A stretch of DNA of 64,000 bases from Symsagittifera roscoffensis (lineage: Eukaryota; Xenacoelomorpha; Acoela; Convolutidae): NCBI RefSeq assembly GCF_963678635.1, contig NC_087063.1:62411850-62475849 (forward strand), given 5' to 3'. Under the pieces are notes generated by a model. That model did not search any database. It was not told the DNA's origin and worked only from the letters and a program-made list of their open reading frames with translations. Made by a program: the position numbers and the translations under genes. This document shows positions 16,687 through 31,600 of the stretch, one piece after another. Numbering within the stretch: position 1 is the stretch's first letter; the number at the start of each line of letters is the position of its first letter.

Positions 16687-19600
16687 GTAAAACTGAACAC
16701 TGGATTAGCGCACAATTTGGTGTGTGTAGCTCACTGGGTACCAGAGACAGGTATTCAAATAAAATGTAGGTGGATTCTACTTAAAAAACTTCTGAGGGTT
16801 TCGCTCACAAATATTTGTAACGTTAGTTTTCTCGAAACCTTAGTTTTGTCGCAGATTCTGCGAGGAGCAAATATATATAAATGATCCCGGTTCCGCAAAA
16901 AAAGTTTGATTAAGCTCGCAATATGTGAACGGATTTTGCTAATGTATGCAGATTCCGCAAATATAAGTGCTATTAATATGCAGCAAACGTAAATTTCAAG
17001 GGCAAAAGCTTAATCATTGTAAATGGAATCCAATAGCAAATCTTAAATCGTTGGTTATTGTTATGAATTTCAATTTGTAAGAACACACACTCTTGCTAAA
17101 TTTCAATCTTTTTTAATATTCAATTTTAGGCAAGAAGTAGCTATTTTTTGTGTCTCTGAAATGTATATGTTTTAGCGTTGCATTTTGTATTGATCACTGA
17201 AAGTTTTAAAATTTAACCGATGGCGCTCGACGCATATTTTTTTTGTGTCCCGACACTTATTAAGTTGTCTTCAAGCCGAAAGTCAACGTTGTTTTTTCTC
17301 TTTAGCGGTTAAGTTTTGGGATTCTTTTTTTCGAGAAATTTAAAAACGTAATATAAAAACAAAAGTAAATATAATACTAGACTTTTCAACCAAAATTGAG
17401 GTTTCCGCTTACATCTTGCTATCAGACAGTGAATAATTTTTCTATACACAATACAATAAATTTTTGGATTCTACAAACTGTTCCAGATTCCGCAAGTTTT
17501 GTCTCATATTCTTCAAAATTAGCTTTTTTTAGGAGCAGTTTTGAGCGATACAGTGTTGTAGCTATTTGGTTGTGGAATCAAAAACACCAAAGAAGATTAA
17601 GTAAAACAAGAAATGTCGCGGATACCGCAACAAATCTGTTTTCGGTATGTTACAGAATCTACTTACACATTCGCAAAATACAGTTTGACTTCCAAAAAAA
17701 TTGGAGGTCCGTTAATGCTGTATTTATTAATAGAAACATAACTAATTTGTGATCGATTGTTTTACATTTTTATAGACACTAACAATAAATCTCAAATAAA
17801 TTAGATTTTTATCTCCAGTGCGGGTGGCTTACACATCACAAAATTTTTCTTCAAGGCTACAATTTGTTTGGAAGCCGGGCGTGATAGATTCTCACTTGAA
17901 CTCTTTGCATTGATTAAAAACGGCAAAAATTTTCAACTCAAACTTGTTTTTATGTATTATGGAACCAGATCCAAACTATAATTTTCTCTCTATTGAAAGG
18001 AATCTATAATACATACGCAATACATACACAAGTAAACAGACAACCAAGCGTAGCACGTATACTTTTTGCAGGATTTTTTGGAATTTTCTCTTCATCAATA
18101 AACAAAATACTTTTGGATGCACAAATAAAAGAATAAAATACAAAAATGTCAAATACACCAAACACATATGACGAATCACAACACAATACAAACGCATCAC
18201 CCAGAGCACCACAATTACCAAGTTTACATCCTAATCACCCATTATCACTAGTACCACGAAATTTTAGAATTTTAGCGCTCACAAATATTACAAGCTCAAG
18301 ACCTAATTATATACAAAGTCCAATTCACCATATAGTAACACAACAATCTCAAAGTGACGATACATATGAACAAATAATCGAACAGCCCCATACCACAAAC
18401 TTTCAATCTCAGAACAATCAATTTTTTAGCCCACGATGAGCCGACAAGTTGGATCCCTTCACCGCTCAATTTCCCATCCAGCAAATCTCCAAAACCCAAT
18501 TCCCATCATCCACTTTTTGCTTTCCCGCCACCTGAATCACCCACATTAACACATCATCAGTCATGGATTCTGATGCTAACTCAGATAAAACAGTTTTTCA
18601 CACAATCTCCCAATTCGACTATTCAGATTTAGAAACCCCTGACGAATTCGCTAATTCAGAACCCAGCCCGTCCACATTTTTTCAACCCCCTTTCGACCCA
18701 TCCACTCCCAAGCCCAAACTGAATCCCACTTTACTCTTTCTCATAATTCCCAAGTGACACCAACATACTCCCTTTTACGAACGAACGCTCAAACAACAAT
18801 TCCCCAGATAACACTCATATATCATACGAACTAAACAACCTTCTAACACTGCAATAACAAGTACATTACCCTCAAACCCTAAACATTCATCAATTATCAT
18901 CAACCATAACGTCATCAAACCCACCAACTCCCACACCTTCTTCAGATTACACCCCTTCTTTAGCCCAATCTTCAACATCAATCCAATCATCATCCAGTAC
19001 TAAACGTGCATATAGAACTTTCAAAAGAAAGTTCTCCAATCACCCGTTTCCCTCCAAATTCGGAATAGCAAGAGACTTCATAAACCATCTTGACCATACA
19101 AATACTACCAAATTTCTCCAATTATTTTTACCCTTCTTCCCTCAAAAAACATATACTCACTCCGACCCTAATACTGAACAACCCCCTTATATCGATGAGC
19201 ATGTAATAATTCCCACACTCCATTGGACATCATATTATCGCTTCTCAAACCCACTTTGTTTACCACTCATTAACACAACGCAAGAAATAGAAAGAAATAA
19301 AAATGACCTTTTCAGACTAACTACAGCACTAACAACTCGACAATTTACACACGTAGGATACAAAAAGCTATTACTGCACCCGAGCTAACGAATATTCCAC
19401 CGAGCAGTACGACCATAATATCATCCGACCTAACCAAGATCAATTCCTCGATGACGACAAGTTTGCAAAACCGCAACAAACCGAAAAGTTTTTCATCCGA
19501 ACGCCTTATATTTTCACCCTCAGTTCAATAGATAAAAAACATGATCACATCATTTCACAAGCACTTTGTGATACTCAAGCTTATGAATCATTTTACGAAA

Positions 19601-22600
19601 AAATTGAAACCTTCTCACTAACCTTCCACTTCCTGACACCAAAGGAACGAGATTTGCACTGTTCACACGACATCATGTTGAGAACTAAACAGACACATAC
19701 TTACACTTATTATAATTTCATACAAAATCACTTTGACTTACATACCCCATCACGACAACCCCATCATCGATATCAATTAAATAACTCTAAATACACATCA
19801 CCGTTTTTTCTTAACTTCACATTTTGCATTAAAAATACTTACTTTCAAGGCTTACTCCGCAACTATAATCCCATCACCCAGATGTATATATTCTGTCACC
19901 TAACCAAAACTTTCAGTGAAGAAGAATCCCGACCACTAATTGTCCCGCACGATTACATACAACCTGTCGAAGTTTCAATTTAAGAATTTATACACAAAAT
20001 AAATATAATCCTACGCTTTTTAACCTAATCCAGAACACACCTTACGAGTTTTCCATTGGTACTGAAGAATTAAAGACCATTAAGGCACTCCAATTGCTTT
20101 GGCCACTACTTCAGACTAAGAACATCATTCGCATACTAGCAAAGCTACTAACCACATCAGATGCAATCCACGATGTTTTCCCTCATGGATTCTTTCCCGA
20201 TGATTAAGTAAGTATGAATTGAATAAATTAAACACAAAAAATTCGAAATAAAACTAACCATTCTTTTTTGAACGTTTTTCTTCTTCTTTAGTCTTTAGAT
20301 CACAATCATCTACAAACAGAAAAACCAAACAAAAATTAGAACTCTTCATAATTTATAAACTTCTATTAACAAACCGCAATAAATGATGTAGTAAAATTTC
20401 TCCGCCACAGCAGTAAGCTAATATATAATTTCTTTTGCTCAATGCAGTAAATCTAAATACAATGAAAACAATTTAATAATTTCAATCCCCACAAAACAGT
20501 AAATTTAAAAAATTCAGTAGTAAATTTATACAAATAAAAGCAAAACTAACCTTTTGAAAAAACATTTCTGTCTAAAATTCACTCGCATGCAAATTCTATC
20601 CACATTCGCACAGCTCGCCCACGACGAATTGTTTAAAATAAAGATTTCAAGTTATAAATTTCAACAACTCAAATAAACAACAACTCAAATAAATATTAAC
20701 AAGTTTCAAACTTTCTTTTAACCCGGTTGGAAAGGAATTATATAATCATCCAAACTGACCAACGCAGCTTAATAAACACCATAAATCACAAACTAACACC
20801 ATGACTAAGAAGAAAAACCCACGGTACCCAAAACGGACTAAACCAGCTCAAAGAACTGGATAATTTATTCTTTTGAAGACTATTGATAAGTCTCAAAAAG
20901 AAAGAATAAAACACCAAAAAGTCGAAAGACAAACCCAAACCAAACAATTTGATTTTTGAGAAAAGGACACAACCAAAACAACAAAAGGAAAAACCAGTAA
21001 CAAACAAAACATAAAAAGTTTAACACAAAACAGGGCCCCATAAAAAAACCAGCATGAGATCATCCCCTCACTCCTGCCCTAACCCACCAGAAGAGGACGT
21101 CCTGAGCATGCTTTATAGCCGGCCTAACCCACCGTGCTACATCGAAGCTTTGTGACCACACTTCTATTTTTGACAAGAGCTACTCATGAGTGAGTAACTC
21201 TTTAAAAATAACAGACCCAAATTAAAAGCTTTTGTGATAAAAACTAATAAAAAATCATAACTAAAAACAGAAGTAACTAAAAACTTATAAATGTAAATTA
21301 TATAATGCAGTATATAGATCACACATAATCAAGAAGACGAGCATCAAGAAACTAAGACAACCCCATCACACTTAATCCACAGAATGGCTGAACACAACCG
21401 ATATTCCGCCCACAATCACAACTCAAAGGATTTGAAGTACGACTTGACATCGCAGCAAAGGACTTCATTGAATCAGACCAATGACCTACTCGATGTTCAA
21501 TACGTACAGATCCGAGTTACAAGGCATTCCCTTCAAACTCGAGCTTCACGCCATTCCCAAACAAGATCGAAACACAGTTCTCCGCCGAACAAGAACAAAC
21601 GATCTTAACAAACCATTTGGAAATCAAGTTGATTTTGTTGGCGGTCACAGTCATTGTTGAATGACAGAATGATATCTACAATTCCAGCTTCCTGGAGCTT
21701 CCTCCTCCAAGAACGGAATAAAAATGATGCTCACGAATTATAAACGACCATCATCCATCCTCCATTATAGACAGGAATAAAAAAAATTCTGTAAACCCCG
21801 GATGGGTGGAACAAGATCCAAACTATAATTTATTTTTGGTTATAATTTAGACATTTGGTCCCTATGAAATCTTAAAGACTAACCAATCACATTTCACCAA
21901 ACTAACAACCCACTTTTTTGTAAGTGCTGAAATTACTTGTAATTTCAGCACCAGAGCGATGTGAATTTAACTTACAACTTAGTTGCTTTCTTCAAGAGAC
22001 CGACTCGTTACAAAACCAGTATACTCAAGATCTATTGAGACTAAGAGTTATAAGAGTAAGATTAAGATCGGTATTACACTAAGATGTTGCACGAATCTAT
22101 CCGGCCGAAAATAAGATAGCGTGACGAGCAGACGGTGTACCCTATCTGAAATTACTCTATGAGGTAGACATCCATCCCAACTCAATTAAATTTCTTTACT
22201 TCAAAAATTGTACTAGTTTGAGATCAAGTTTGACAATTTTTTGGCCAAAATTAATGCACGATTTCATCAAATTTTTCAATATTTTGACTTTGTGACAATG
22301 TCGCAATTACTTTCTCCTTAGTACGTTAGTTAATGCCCCTTGTTTTCTGTAATATTTTTCATTATTTAACTTGATTACAGACAACGAAATTCGATTTGCT
22401 AACTCAGTATAAACTCCAGTTTAACATGGCAACCACATTTTTGTCTGGATACTGTTCCATAACCAAACAACTCCGAACGTCCTGCTATTGCCACTCGTGC
22501 ATCATGGACCGGAAGAATCTCTACCGGAGCATGTTGGATGCGAGTCGTGTCCCTAATTCGCCTATGGGTCACTTTGCTACTCAACAGAGACCATATTCTC

Positions 22601-25600
22601 CGCAACAGCAACAGGTAGCTTTTTAAGATTGCATATTGTTTCACTGTTTCCTTCAATATACGGATAATATCGCTGCACCAGAGGTTTTTGCTTGAAACGG
22701 CCTTTTTAAAATTTTCATAATTTTTGCCTCAAAAAGAGAAGGAACAATATGGTCAATTAAATGAACAGTATGGTCAATTAATTATGGTCAATTAAATGAA
22801 CAATATGGTCAATTGAATATGGTCAATTAAATGAACAATATGGTCAATATGGTCACTTAGATTCAACAGTTTTTGCTATTCATGCTATCTTTGCACGACC
22901 TGTAAAACTAGCTTATGTCACTTTATGATGGCTCAAAGTTCAATTTTAAAATATAATCGATGATTTGCAAAAGCAATTGGTGAATGACAACTTAATAGAC
23001 AATTAAGGGAGACACTAATCTAGATAAAACTAAAGCAAAACGTCAAGTAGAATAAACTTTTTAGCCAAAAAAGATCAATATATTCAGGCAAAACTAAAGC
23101 AAGGCGTCTATTAGAATGAACTTTTTAGCCAATATGTCCAACAGTAACTCAATTTGAGTTCAATTTCGGGGCAAGCTAGTAGTGACACAGTTGTTTGTTT
23201 AGAGCATTCGTCGTCTATAGTCAGCTAACAAAATGCGTTCACTTTGTTTTTTTGCTCGTTATGAAGTTCTTTGTCTAGAATCTCCCCGCCATTCAATAAT
23301 CATTGGCAAATTTTTCATTATGTGGTTGCATTTTGAACAGACGAACATTCATCATTGAGTTTTTAAAAAAGCCATTAAAAAGCCGATATCTGCTAATATC
23401 AAGCCGATTTCTGCTCTTAAAGCCAAAATCATGCCGTTATATCATCTTAAGAACAATATTAAATGTAAGCTGACACTAAATTTAAAAACAACGATACTTT
23501 TTAAATTCAATTTTCGATAGGCATTTAAAGGAAAGAGAGAAAGAAAGAAAGAAAGAAAAAACTAATTTATTTGCAGAATCATCGAAAAAGATCTTACAGG
23601 ACAGGATGATATAGTCCATCAAGAAGAAAATTGACGAAGTTTAAAATTTTTTGGTAAATAAGCTTAACTGTATGGGCATCAGGGGAGTTGTTGGCGACCT
23701 AATTAGTTCTTATCCAAGTAAACGTAAACAAATCGTTGCTTTTGGGAAGAAAACTTGTAAGACTTCACAGATATCGATGGGGGTTTCGCCGGGTTCAATT
23801 TTGGGTCCTCTACTTTTCTTATTATACATTAATGATACGGCGAGTTGTTTTTCGACACCGAAAGAATCTGTGGGTTTCTATGCAGATGATAGCTGTGTAA
23901 CTGTTAATTCAAAGTAGGACCGGAGAATTTTAATGAACGAAGTGCTTTCAAAAGTTTTCCACTTGGTTAAAAGTCAATCGTCTGAGACCAAATATTTCGA
24001 AAACTTATTTTGTAAAACTCAAGGCATTTTGCTCAACAAACAAAGTTTTATATCATGGATATACAAAAGCGAAGGTAGATTGGGTAAAATTTTTAGGTTT
24101 ACATGAAGATTATCGATTGAATTTTCAAAACCACGTGTCAAGTACGTGCAGTAGAATTTCGAAATTGTTAGGATTTCTAAGATTTTCCAAAAAAAGTTCA
24201 CATCAACCCCAGAGACTTCAGTAGTTTTATTGCTACAATAAGCCAATAATTGTTTATGGTTGCTTTTCTAGAAATTTTCTAGAACCTATTTTTTTACTCC
24301 AAAAACGCGCGCTACGCATAATGTACAATGAGGTATCCCACTGAGTGCTTGTTCCAGCAATCAAAAATGCCCATTAATTTTGAAGAATATGCTCGTAAAC
24401 TGCTACAATTCATAGCAGAAACTATCATACCTTGAAATTTTAACTCGGATTGTATTGTTACTCGATATCGTAAATTGAGTTTCCAACTTTTTTTTTTCAC
24501 TGTAGAACTGAAATAGGAAAAAAACGATTTGAATACAGAGTTCTTAAAGTTTTCAACAGTTTCCACGGACAAGACATTTTGCTTTTGGCTAACTCGTCGC
24601 AATATTCCAAAAAACGGACGCTTAAAAAACTTCAGACAATATATACAAAGTTCAATTGATGTTTCGAAATTTTCTTCTAAAAACATCCTAGTTTGACGAT
24701 CCCATTCTTTTTTTAATCTACAACTAAGTTGATTAATCCTAGTAGTTCCGAGGGTAACAATGACGTAATTTTTAACCTTGATTTTATTTTAAACTTTTTT
24801 CTGTGCAAGTAGCAGAATAATGATGTATCTTTTAACAATGGTCTTATTTTGAAATGTATCTAGTTGTAGTATACCAGTAAAAAAAAGAATTATGTACCAG
24901 GTAAATTAACTTATTTGTAAACTAAAGTGTTTATTTGCTGCCTGGTTATTTGATTTATTCAATTAACTTCAAAAGGTAAATTAACTTATTTGTAAACTAA
25001 AGTGTTTATTTGCTGCCTGGTTATTTGATTTATTCAATTAACTACTGCAGTAACAAATTGCGATTCCAAAATTTGGCGAATATTTTTCTTCTAATTGGGT
25101 ACCTTGCTCCTGTTTTGTTTGTTTCACTGTCTCTCATAATTCTCCATTGAGTTAATTGTCTGGATCAAACCTGTCTACTTGTCATTAACCCAAATATAGT
25201 CCTTTTACAAACTTTTTCATTAAAAAACTTTGAAGTACTAATATTAGGAAAACCCGTAAATTATCAAATGTCAATGCTAGCGTAGTGCTGTACTTTGATG
25301 CACTATCGAATCATCTCGAATGTAACAAAGAACAAAAACAATTTTTTTGCAAAGTTTTGAAATCTCAATCATTCTAAAACTTGAACTAGAAATAAATTTT
25401 ACCTTAGAACTTCGCTTTTTCAGAATAAGACGTTTTCATCACACTATTTATGCAGCAGTAGTAGAGAACTAAGACAAAAAATTTAAAACAAATAATTTTT
25501 TTTCAATTTCTCTATGTTTACACGTCTTTTGTCTATGTTCAACCGGAGTTCAATGTTCATCAAAAACCACGGTTAATTTAGTACGTTCGAGTATCATTGC

Positions 25601-28600
25601 ATTAAAATTGTTTTTAGAAGAAAACAGTTCTTTCTTTCTTTCAGAAATGAAGAAAAAAATTTGTAATGAAAAAAGAATTAAATCTTTTTTTTTTGAGAAA
25701 GAGTGGTTGGTTAAGTTGGATAGACCTAAATGTTTTTGTCAAATTTCGTCTGAAAAATAAAAATCATTTCATTTTAATTTTTTCTCGAAACTGATTTTGT
25801 AAAAATTAGAAAAAGTTTTTGATAGTCCCAGTCACAACCAATAGAGCTTCTTTACAAAGCCACAATTGAACCCCTATAAATTTTCCTCGAGCGAGCAGGA
25901 AATGTCTTAAAAAGCTTAAAAAGCGGACTTTGTAAGAGTTTTCGGAATTATAGAAGAGGTGGTTAGCAGTTTGCGTATTTTCCTCGCTTTTCAGAAATTT
26001 AACGCCAAAAACGGAAAGGCAAAATGGGGTCTTTTTAAGTGTATAGGGAACCTGAGAAATCAGACTTTTGGTCATCCAAACTTTAATTGATCATGAAAAT
26101 ATTGCCGAAGTTTCATTATTTAAATAAAAAATGGAAAAATGGCCCCCTGCGCATCGGGAAAACTATCAGGCCCTGTTGTACATGAAAATATTCTCTAATT
26201 GGTTTTCATCAGCCTATGATGACAATGATGCAACCGGGAGGGGACGTGGGATCTCCCCAAATGCAACAACAGAAGCAACAAATGCAGATGCAAGGGGGAG
26301 GCGAAGGGGGAAGCAGTCATGGGAGCGGAGGAGGGGGAGGGAGTGTGATGGGTCAGTCTCCGGGGAGAGGTGATAATATGAGTGATCATGGAAGTGTGAC
26401 TTCAAAGATGTCAATAAGTTCTAAAGGATCTAGGAGCAATCAAGGTAACATAATGTAAAAAAAAAGCTTTGAATAATCAAAAAACATACATATAGATGAA
26501 AAAAATTGCTTTTTTTGATTATACTGGGCTGATAAACTAATACGTTTTAAAATTTTCAGATATATGCAATAGTTTATTGCGCAAAAAAGCAATTCAATTT
26601 GAGCATTTATTCTAAGTGAATAAAATGACTTTCAACATTTTCAAGGCAGATTTCGGATAAACTACGTTTAAGTGTACTTCAGACTCCCGAAGACGCAGCA
26701 GTGCATCTGGTAGCAGGACCAGACAGCCTAAAGTGCGAAAATACAGGGTAGACAGCATTATGCGTCCAGACCATTCGGCTTCCGCAGCAGCCCCATCGCA
26801 ATCCCAGCATCAAGCCATGACTCATCCTAACCAGATGCAACCTCAACCACAGCAGCCAATCACGATGCCAGTACACCTGGTGGCTGCTCCCACCCCGGCA
26901 TACTCGCCCATCATGCAGATGTATCAGTCTCCAGGTGAACAGTTAGGATGACTTTCTAATTTTTGAATGGAAATCTAAATCAAGGGATTGGGTAGATGTT
27001 TTTGAGCTTAGTAAAAGTAACCGAATTTCTTTTCCACAGACCTAATGGAGGCAAACTCACGGCTCCAAAAAGGCAAGAATTGCATGAAAAATTGTAAATT
27101 TTTAACATTAACCATAAAACGCTTAGGTCAAGTCTGCTGTCAGCAACCAATGTCTTACTCCCAACAATTGCGACAAAGCTCAGCCTACAATGGCTACTTC
27201 ACCAACCAAAATCAACAACAAATTCAACCAGCTGCTCAGCACCAGTTCTATCCAGGTCATCAAGCCCAGCAGGGCTGCAACTGCTGCAAATGTAGAATGC
27301 AACAACAGCAGCAACAGACGTGTGTGAGTCCAAGACCTATGTGTGGTCCACAAATGGGACAGTCATTCAATAGTTGCAATTGTCCAATGAATGGAAAGAT
27401 TTTGAAGATTGTGGATCCGTACGAGAGTGGACTGACAAGTGGCGATGACAGTTCAGAAGAGTCAGGTAATTGAGAGTAAAGAAGTAATCGAAAACTTTTG
27501 AGATCTCACTGTGAGGACAATAAGAAGATTTTTTGGCCTGATTTGAAAACACAGTTCACAACAATTTTTTTTCTGATGATGAAGTGAAAATATTTGAGAG
27601 CAAATAATTACACTCGAAAAATGTCAAGGTAAAATTACCCTAAATGAGTTAAGGTAAAAAAAATTAAGGTAAAATTTACATTAAGATTACCTTAACTGTA
27701 CCTTAAAAAATTATTAAGATAAAATTTACCCTAATTGAATAAAGGTAATTTACCTTAACGTAACCTTAATTTTAACTGACAAATTTAGCATTGAATTTAC
27801 CTAAACAGGATTAAGGGAAATTAAGATTAACAGTGGATCTCGTAGTCAACCTATCAAAATTTCAATTCAACCATATAACGAATAAAGTTTTTCATGTATT
27901 TATGTATGTATGTATGTATGTATGTATGTATGTATGTATGTATGTATGTATGTATGTATGTATGTATGTATGTATGTATGTATGTATGTATGTATGTATG
28001 TATGTATGTATGTATGTATGTATGTATGTATGTTTGTATGTATGTATGTATGTATGTATGTATGTATGTATGTATGTATGTATGTATGTATGTATGTATG
28101 TATGTATGTATGTATGTATGAATGTATGTATGTATGTATGTATGTATGTATGTATGTATGTATGTATGTATGCATGTATGTATGTATGTATGTATGTATG
28201 TATGTATGTATGTATGTATGTATGTATGTATGTATGTATGTATGTATGTATGTATGTATGTATGTATGTATGTATGTATGTATGTATGTATGTATGTATG
28301 TATGTATGTATGTATGTATGTATGTATGTATGTATGTATGTATGTATGTATGTATGTATGTATGTATGTATGTATGTATGTATGTATGTATGTATGTATG
28401 TATGTATGTATGTATGTATGTATGTATGTATGTATGTATGTATGTATGTATGTATGTATGTATGTATGTATGTATGTATGTATGTATGTATGTATGTATG
28501 TATGTATGTATGTATGTATGTATGTATGTATGTATGTATGTATGTATGTATGTATGTATGTATGTATGTATGTATGTATGTATGTATGTATGTATGTATG

Positions 28601-31600
28601 TATGTATGTATGTATGTATGTATGTATGTATGTATCTATGTATGTATGAGCCCCAATAGAATGTAAATGGATTAAAATTTATTTGTTTCTAGTTTTAGAT
28701 GCAAACAGCTTACATCCGACAAAGCAAAAAAATTAGAACTTCATTTAAGCGCTCAAAAACAAGTCAAAAAATTTTACCTTAAATTACCCTACAACATCAG
28801 GTAATTTTACCTTGAAAACACCTTAAAAACGTACCTTAATTGACTTTAAAAGTTAAGGTGTATCAGCCTTAAAAAACACCTTAAAATTTTTTTATTGGTA
28901 AAAACATCTTTAAAAGTAGTTAATTTACCTATACTTACCTTAACACTAAGGTTTTTTACCTTAAATTTTTCCCTTGAAAGCACAAAATTTAAGATAAAAC
29001 AACCTTAAGTGTTAAGGTAAAAAAAACCTTAAAAATTAAGAGAATCAAGGTTTTTTTACCTTAACACTTAAGGTTATTTTACCTTAACTTTTGTGTGTTT
29101 AAGGGAGAAAAACTTAAGGTAAAAACATCTTAATGTTAAGGTAAATATAGGTAAGTTACCTGATTTTTAAGGTATATTTTTAAGGTAAATTTACCTATAA
29201 AAACTTTTAGGGTGTTTTTTAAGGCTGTTACACCTTAACTTTTAAGGTGATTTAAGTGAACTTTTTTGTCAAATTTTAGTCTAAGTCAAATTTCAAGTCA
29301 AATTTTAAGGTAAGTTAAGGTGCATTTAATCTAGTGCAAATTGACCCTAGCTGTTAAGGTGTTTTCTAGTATTTTCAATGTAAATTTACCTTAACTTTTT
29401 TTTGAGTGTATGGTGACGGTAATGGTGGAAACACTGACTAAAAGGCCCGAAAGCAGTTTGAATTAGCTTTAGTTATGTTTTCTACTGCTTTAGCAAGGCG
29501 ATCGCGCGTCAGATTCAGGTAACTGATCTATCGCTACAGAACATCTTTTGAGGCTTGATGGCTTCTTTTTAATTACACTTTTGATAAATAAGACTGATTC
29601 TCAAATAACGCATGTTTAGCCGATCTCCAAGTAGAAGATCGCGTTCTCGCTCCCGATCCAGGTCTCGTTCTAAGTCGAAGAGGTCAACTTCCAAATCTAA
29701 GTCACGAGTGGAAGAGGAAGAGGAAGAAGACGAAGATGATTTCGATTCAGATGATTCGGACGACGAGAACTCACTGGAATCAAAGCCTAAAAAGAGCGGA
29801 AGCAAATTTCAGTCTAAACGCGAGAGCTCGAAAGTCATGGGTAGAGGAAGCTGGCATAAATCATCAAAAAGATGGGGTAGTTCAGGTTCCAAAGGGAGAG
29901 CCAGCGGAAGCCGGGATTCTAGACGGCCAAGTGGAAGTCGAGGATCACGAGGAGCCAGCGGGAGTCGTGACTCTCGAAGACCAAGTGGAAGTCGAGAATC
30001 TAGAAGACCTAGTGGAAGTCGGGAATCAAGGAGATCAAGTGGAAGTCGTGAATCCGGCAAACCAAGTGGGAGTCGAGATTCACGAAGGCCAAGTGCAAGA
30101 CAAGGGTCCCGAGGAGGCAACGAAAGCCGAAATACCCGAAGCGCGGGAAGTCGAGGTTCTAGAAGAGAAAGTGGGAGTCGAGCTGATGATGAAAACCAGC
30201 GAGATTCCCGCCGGGACTCAAGTCGAGAATCATCTGCTAGGGGGAGTGGTGGTTCTGCAGGCAGAGGAAGTAGACCTCAAGGCTCAAGAAGTAAAGAGAG
30301 TTCTAGAGGTCAGGATGATAGATCTTCTCAGAGTCCAAGGAGAACTGGAAGCGGTGCTCCACAAGTTGGAAGCTATGGAGATAGACGCACTCAGGGTGAC
30401 GCTGGAAGTCGAAGAAGCGAAGGCTCTATGCAAAAGTCTACAAGAAGCCAAGGCACTCAAGATGGCGGACAATCGAACCCACGAGACCACGTAGACGAAG
30501 AAGGCGAAGAACATGAATATGATGACGACGACCATTATCAAAGTAGAGGAGGAGCCTCGTCAGTAAAATCGTCTGTGGGAAGTCATGCAAGCCGTAACAT
30601 TGAAATAACCCATAGCTCCCACGAAGGAAGTCATGATACGAGAAGTCAGGCTGAATCCAGGTACTCGAGAACTCGAGATAGAGGGTCGTCTCCTATACAA
30701 GTGAAAACTGCTCGAAGTGAAGATGGCAGCCGCAGCTCTAGACCGATGACCGATTCTGCAACATCGCCGATTAATGAAGAAGATGAGGAATCAATTGGGT
30801 TTAAGAGCAAAGAGCGCTCATCAAGAAGGGGCTCGAGACGAGACGAGGACGAGGAAATTAGTCAACGTAGCTCACGGCCAAGATCTGGTCTAAAAAGATC
30901 TGGTTCTCGAACTTCAAGTCGAGGATCACGCTCTTCCAGGGGTTCCAGAAGGTCAAGATCTCATAGATCTGGATCTCGCTCTGCTTCAACAAGGTCGCAA
31001 CCTGGAGAAGAAAGAAAGGAAGATGAGATGCGAGGGTCAGCGTCAAGACAAGCAAGTCGAAGTGATAGCAAAGAAAACAGACCCGGGTCGAGGTAATGGC
31101 TACAAATAAGAGCATAAAGCATATATTCATGATTAAAATTTGAAGCGAACATGGTTTTTCAATTTTTCAAAAATTATGATAGCGTGCTTTTTTCTGTTAA
31201 AAAACAACATTAATAATGTAAAATCAATCTCGACTCAGGCGTTGATTTAACAGTATGAATAGACCAAAAAACAATCCGTTTGATAATCCTGACCTCCATG
31301 TTGACGAAGAGCCAAACTCATCGGAACGAATGGACGAGTCAGACTTAGAGGAGCTGGCAGAAGCGTCCGAAGATCTAAAAAAGTCTAAAGTATCCAGATC
31401 AGAATCAAGAGGAGGCTTCCAGGATCGATCGAGCTCTAGAGGAGGCTCAAGGAACGGTTCTATGGGAAGTGAGCCAAAGGACTCTTTTCAAAGATCTAGG
31501 TCGAGATCTCGAAGCAAAGAGGAAAAGTTCAGTGGAGGTCAAGATCCTTTCAGCGACAATAGGGATCAAATGAGCGGTAGTAGAGGTCAAATGAGCGGTA

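Larger units (their letters stand above)
17960..22184 (+). mobile_element. Internally deleted remnant of the giant LTR element
   Basis: Opposite in orientation to copies 1 and 2. A 25-bp stub of the 5' LTR (17960-17984, TGGAACCAGATCC...) is joined directly to the 3' end of env, so leader, ORF1, gag-pol and most of env are missing. ORF-X, the 3' tail, a purine tract and a 378-bp 3' LTR follow. ATTA flanks both ends (17956-17959 and 22185-22188), so the present ends are true insertion ends and the loss happened inside the element. It lies in intron 1 of the host gene, in sense orientation. Confidence 0.85.

Noticed and set aside
21384-21608. 74-codon frame in the remnant's 3' tail
   Set aside because: In copy 2 the same frame is interrupted; the neighbouring frame ending ...DQ-stop is the one with matching ends, so the 74-codon frame is probably incidental.
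22738-22860. CRISPR-like repeat array
   Set aside because: Repeats are contiguous and variable without spacers, in a eukaryotic intron.
24312-24686. 124-codon minus-strand frame
   Set aside because: It overlaps the decayed non-LTR RT tail read on the plus strand and shows no domain of its own.
27833-28666. Long open frames reading Met-Tyr-Val-Cys repeats, in several frames and on the opposite strand
   Set aside because: A TATG tetranucleotide array has no stops in these frames; the frames reflect repeat composition, not selection.
29809-30541. Antisense and alternate frames over exon 7
   Set aside because: Shadows of the SR-repeat codons on the plus strand.
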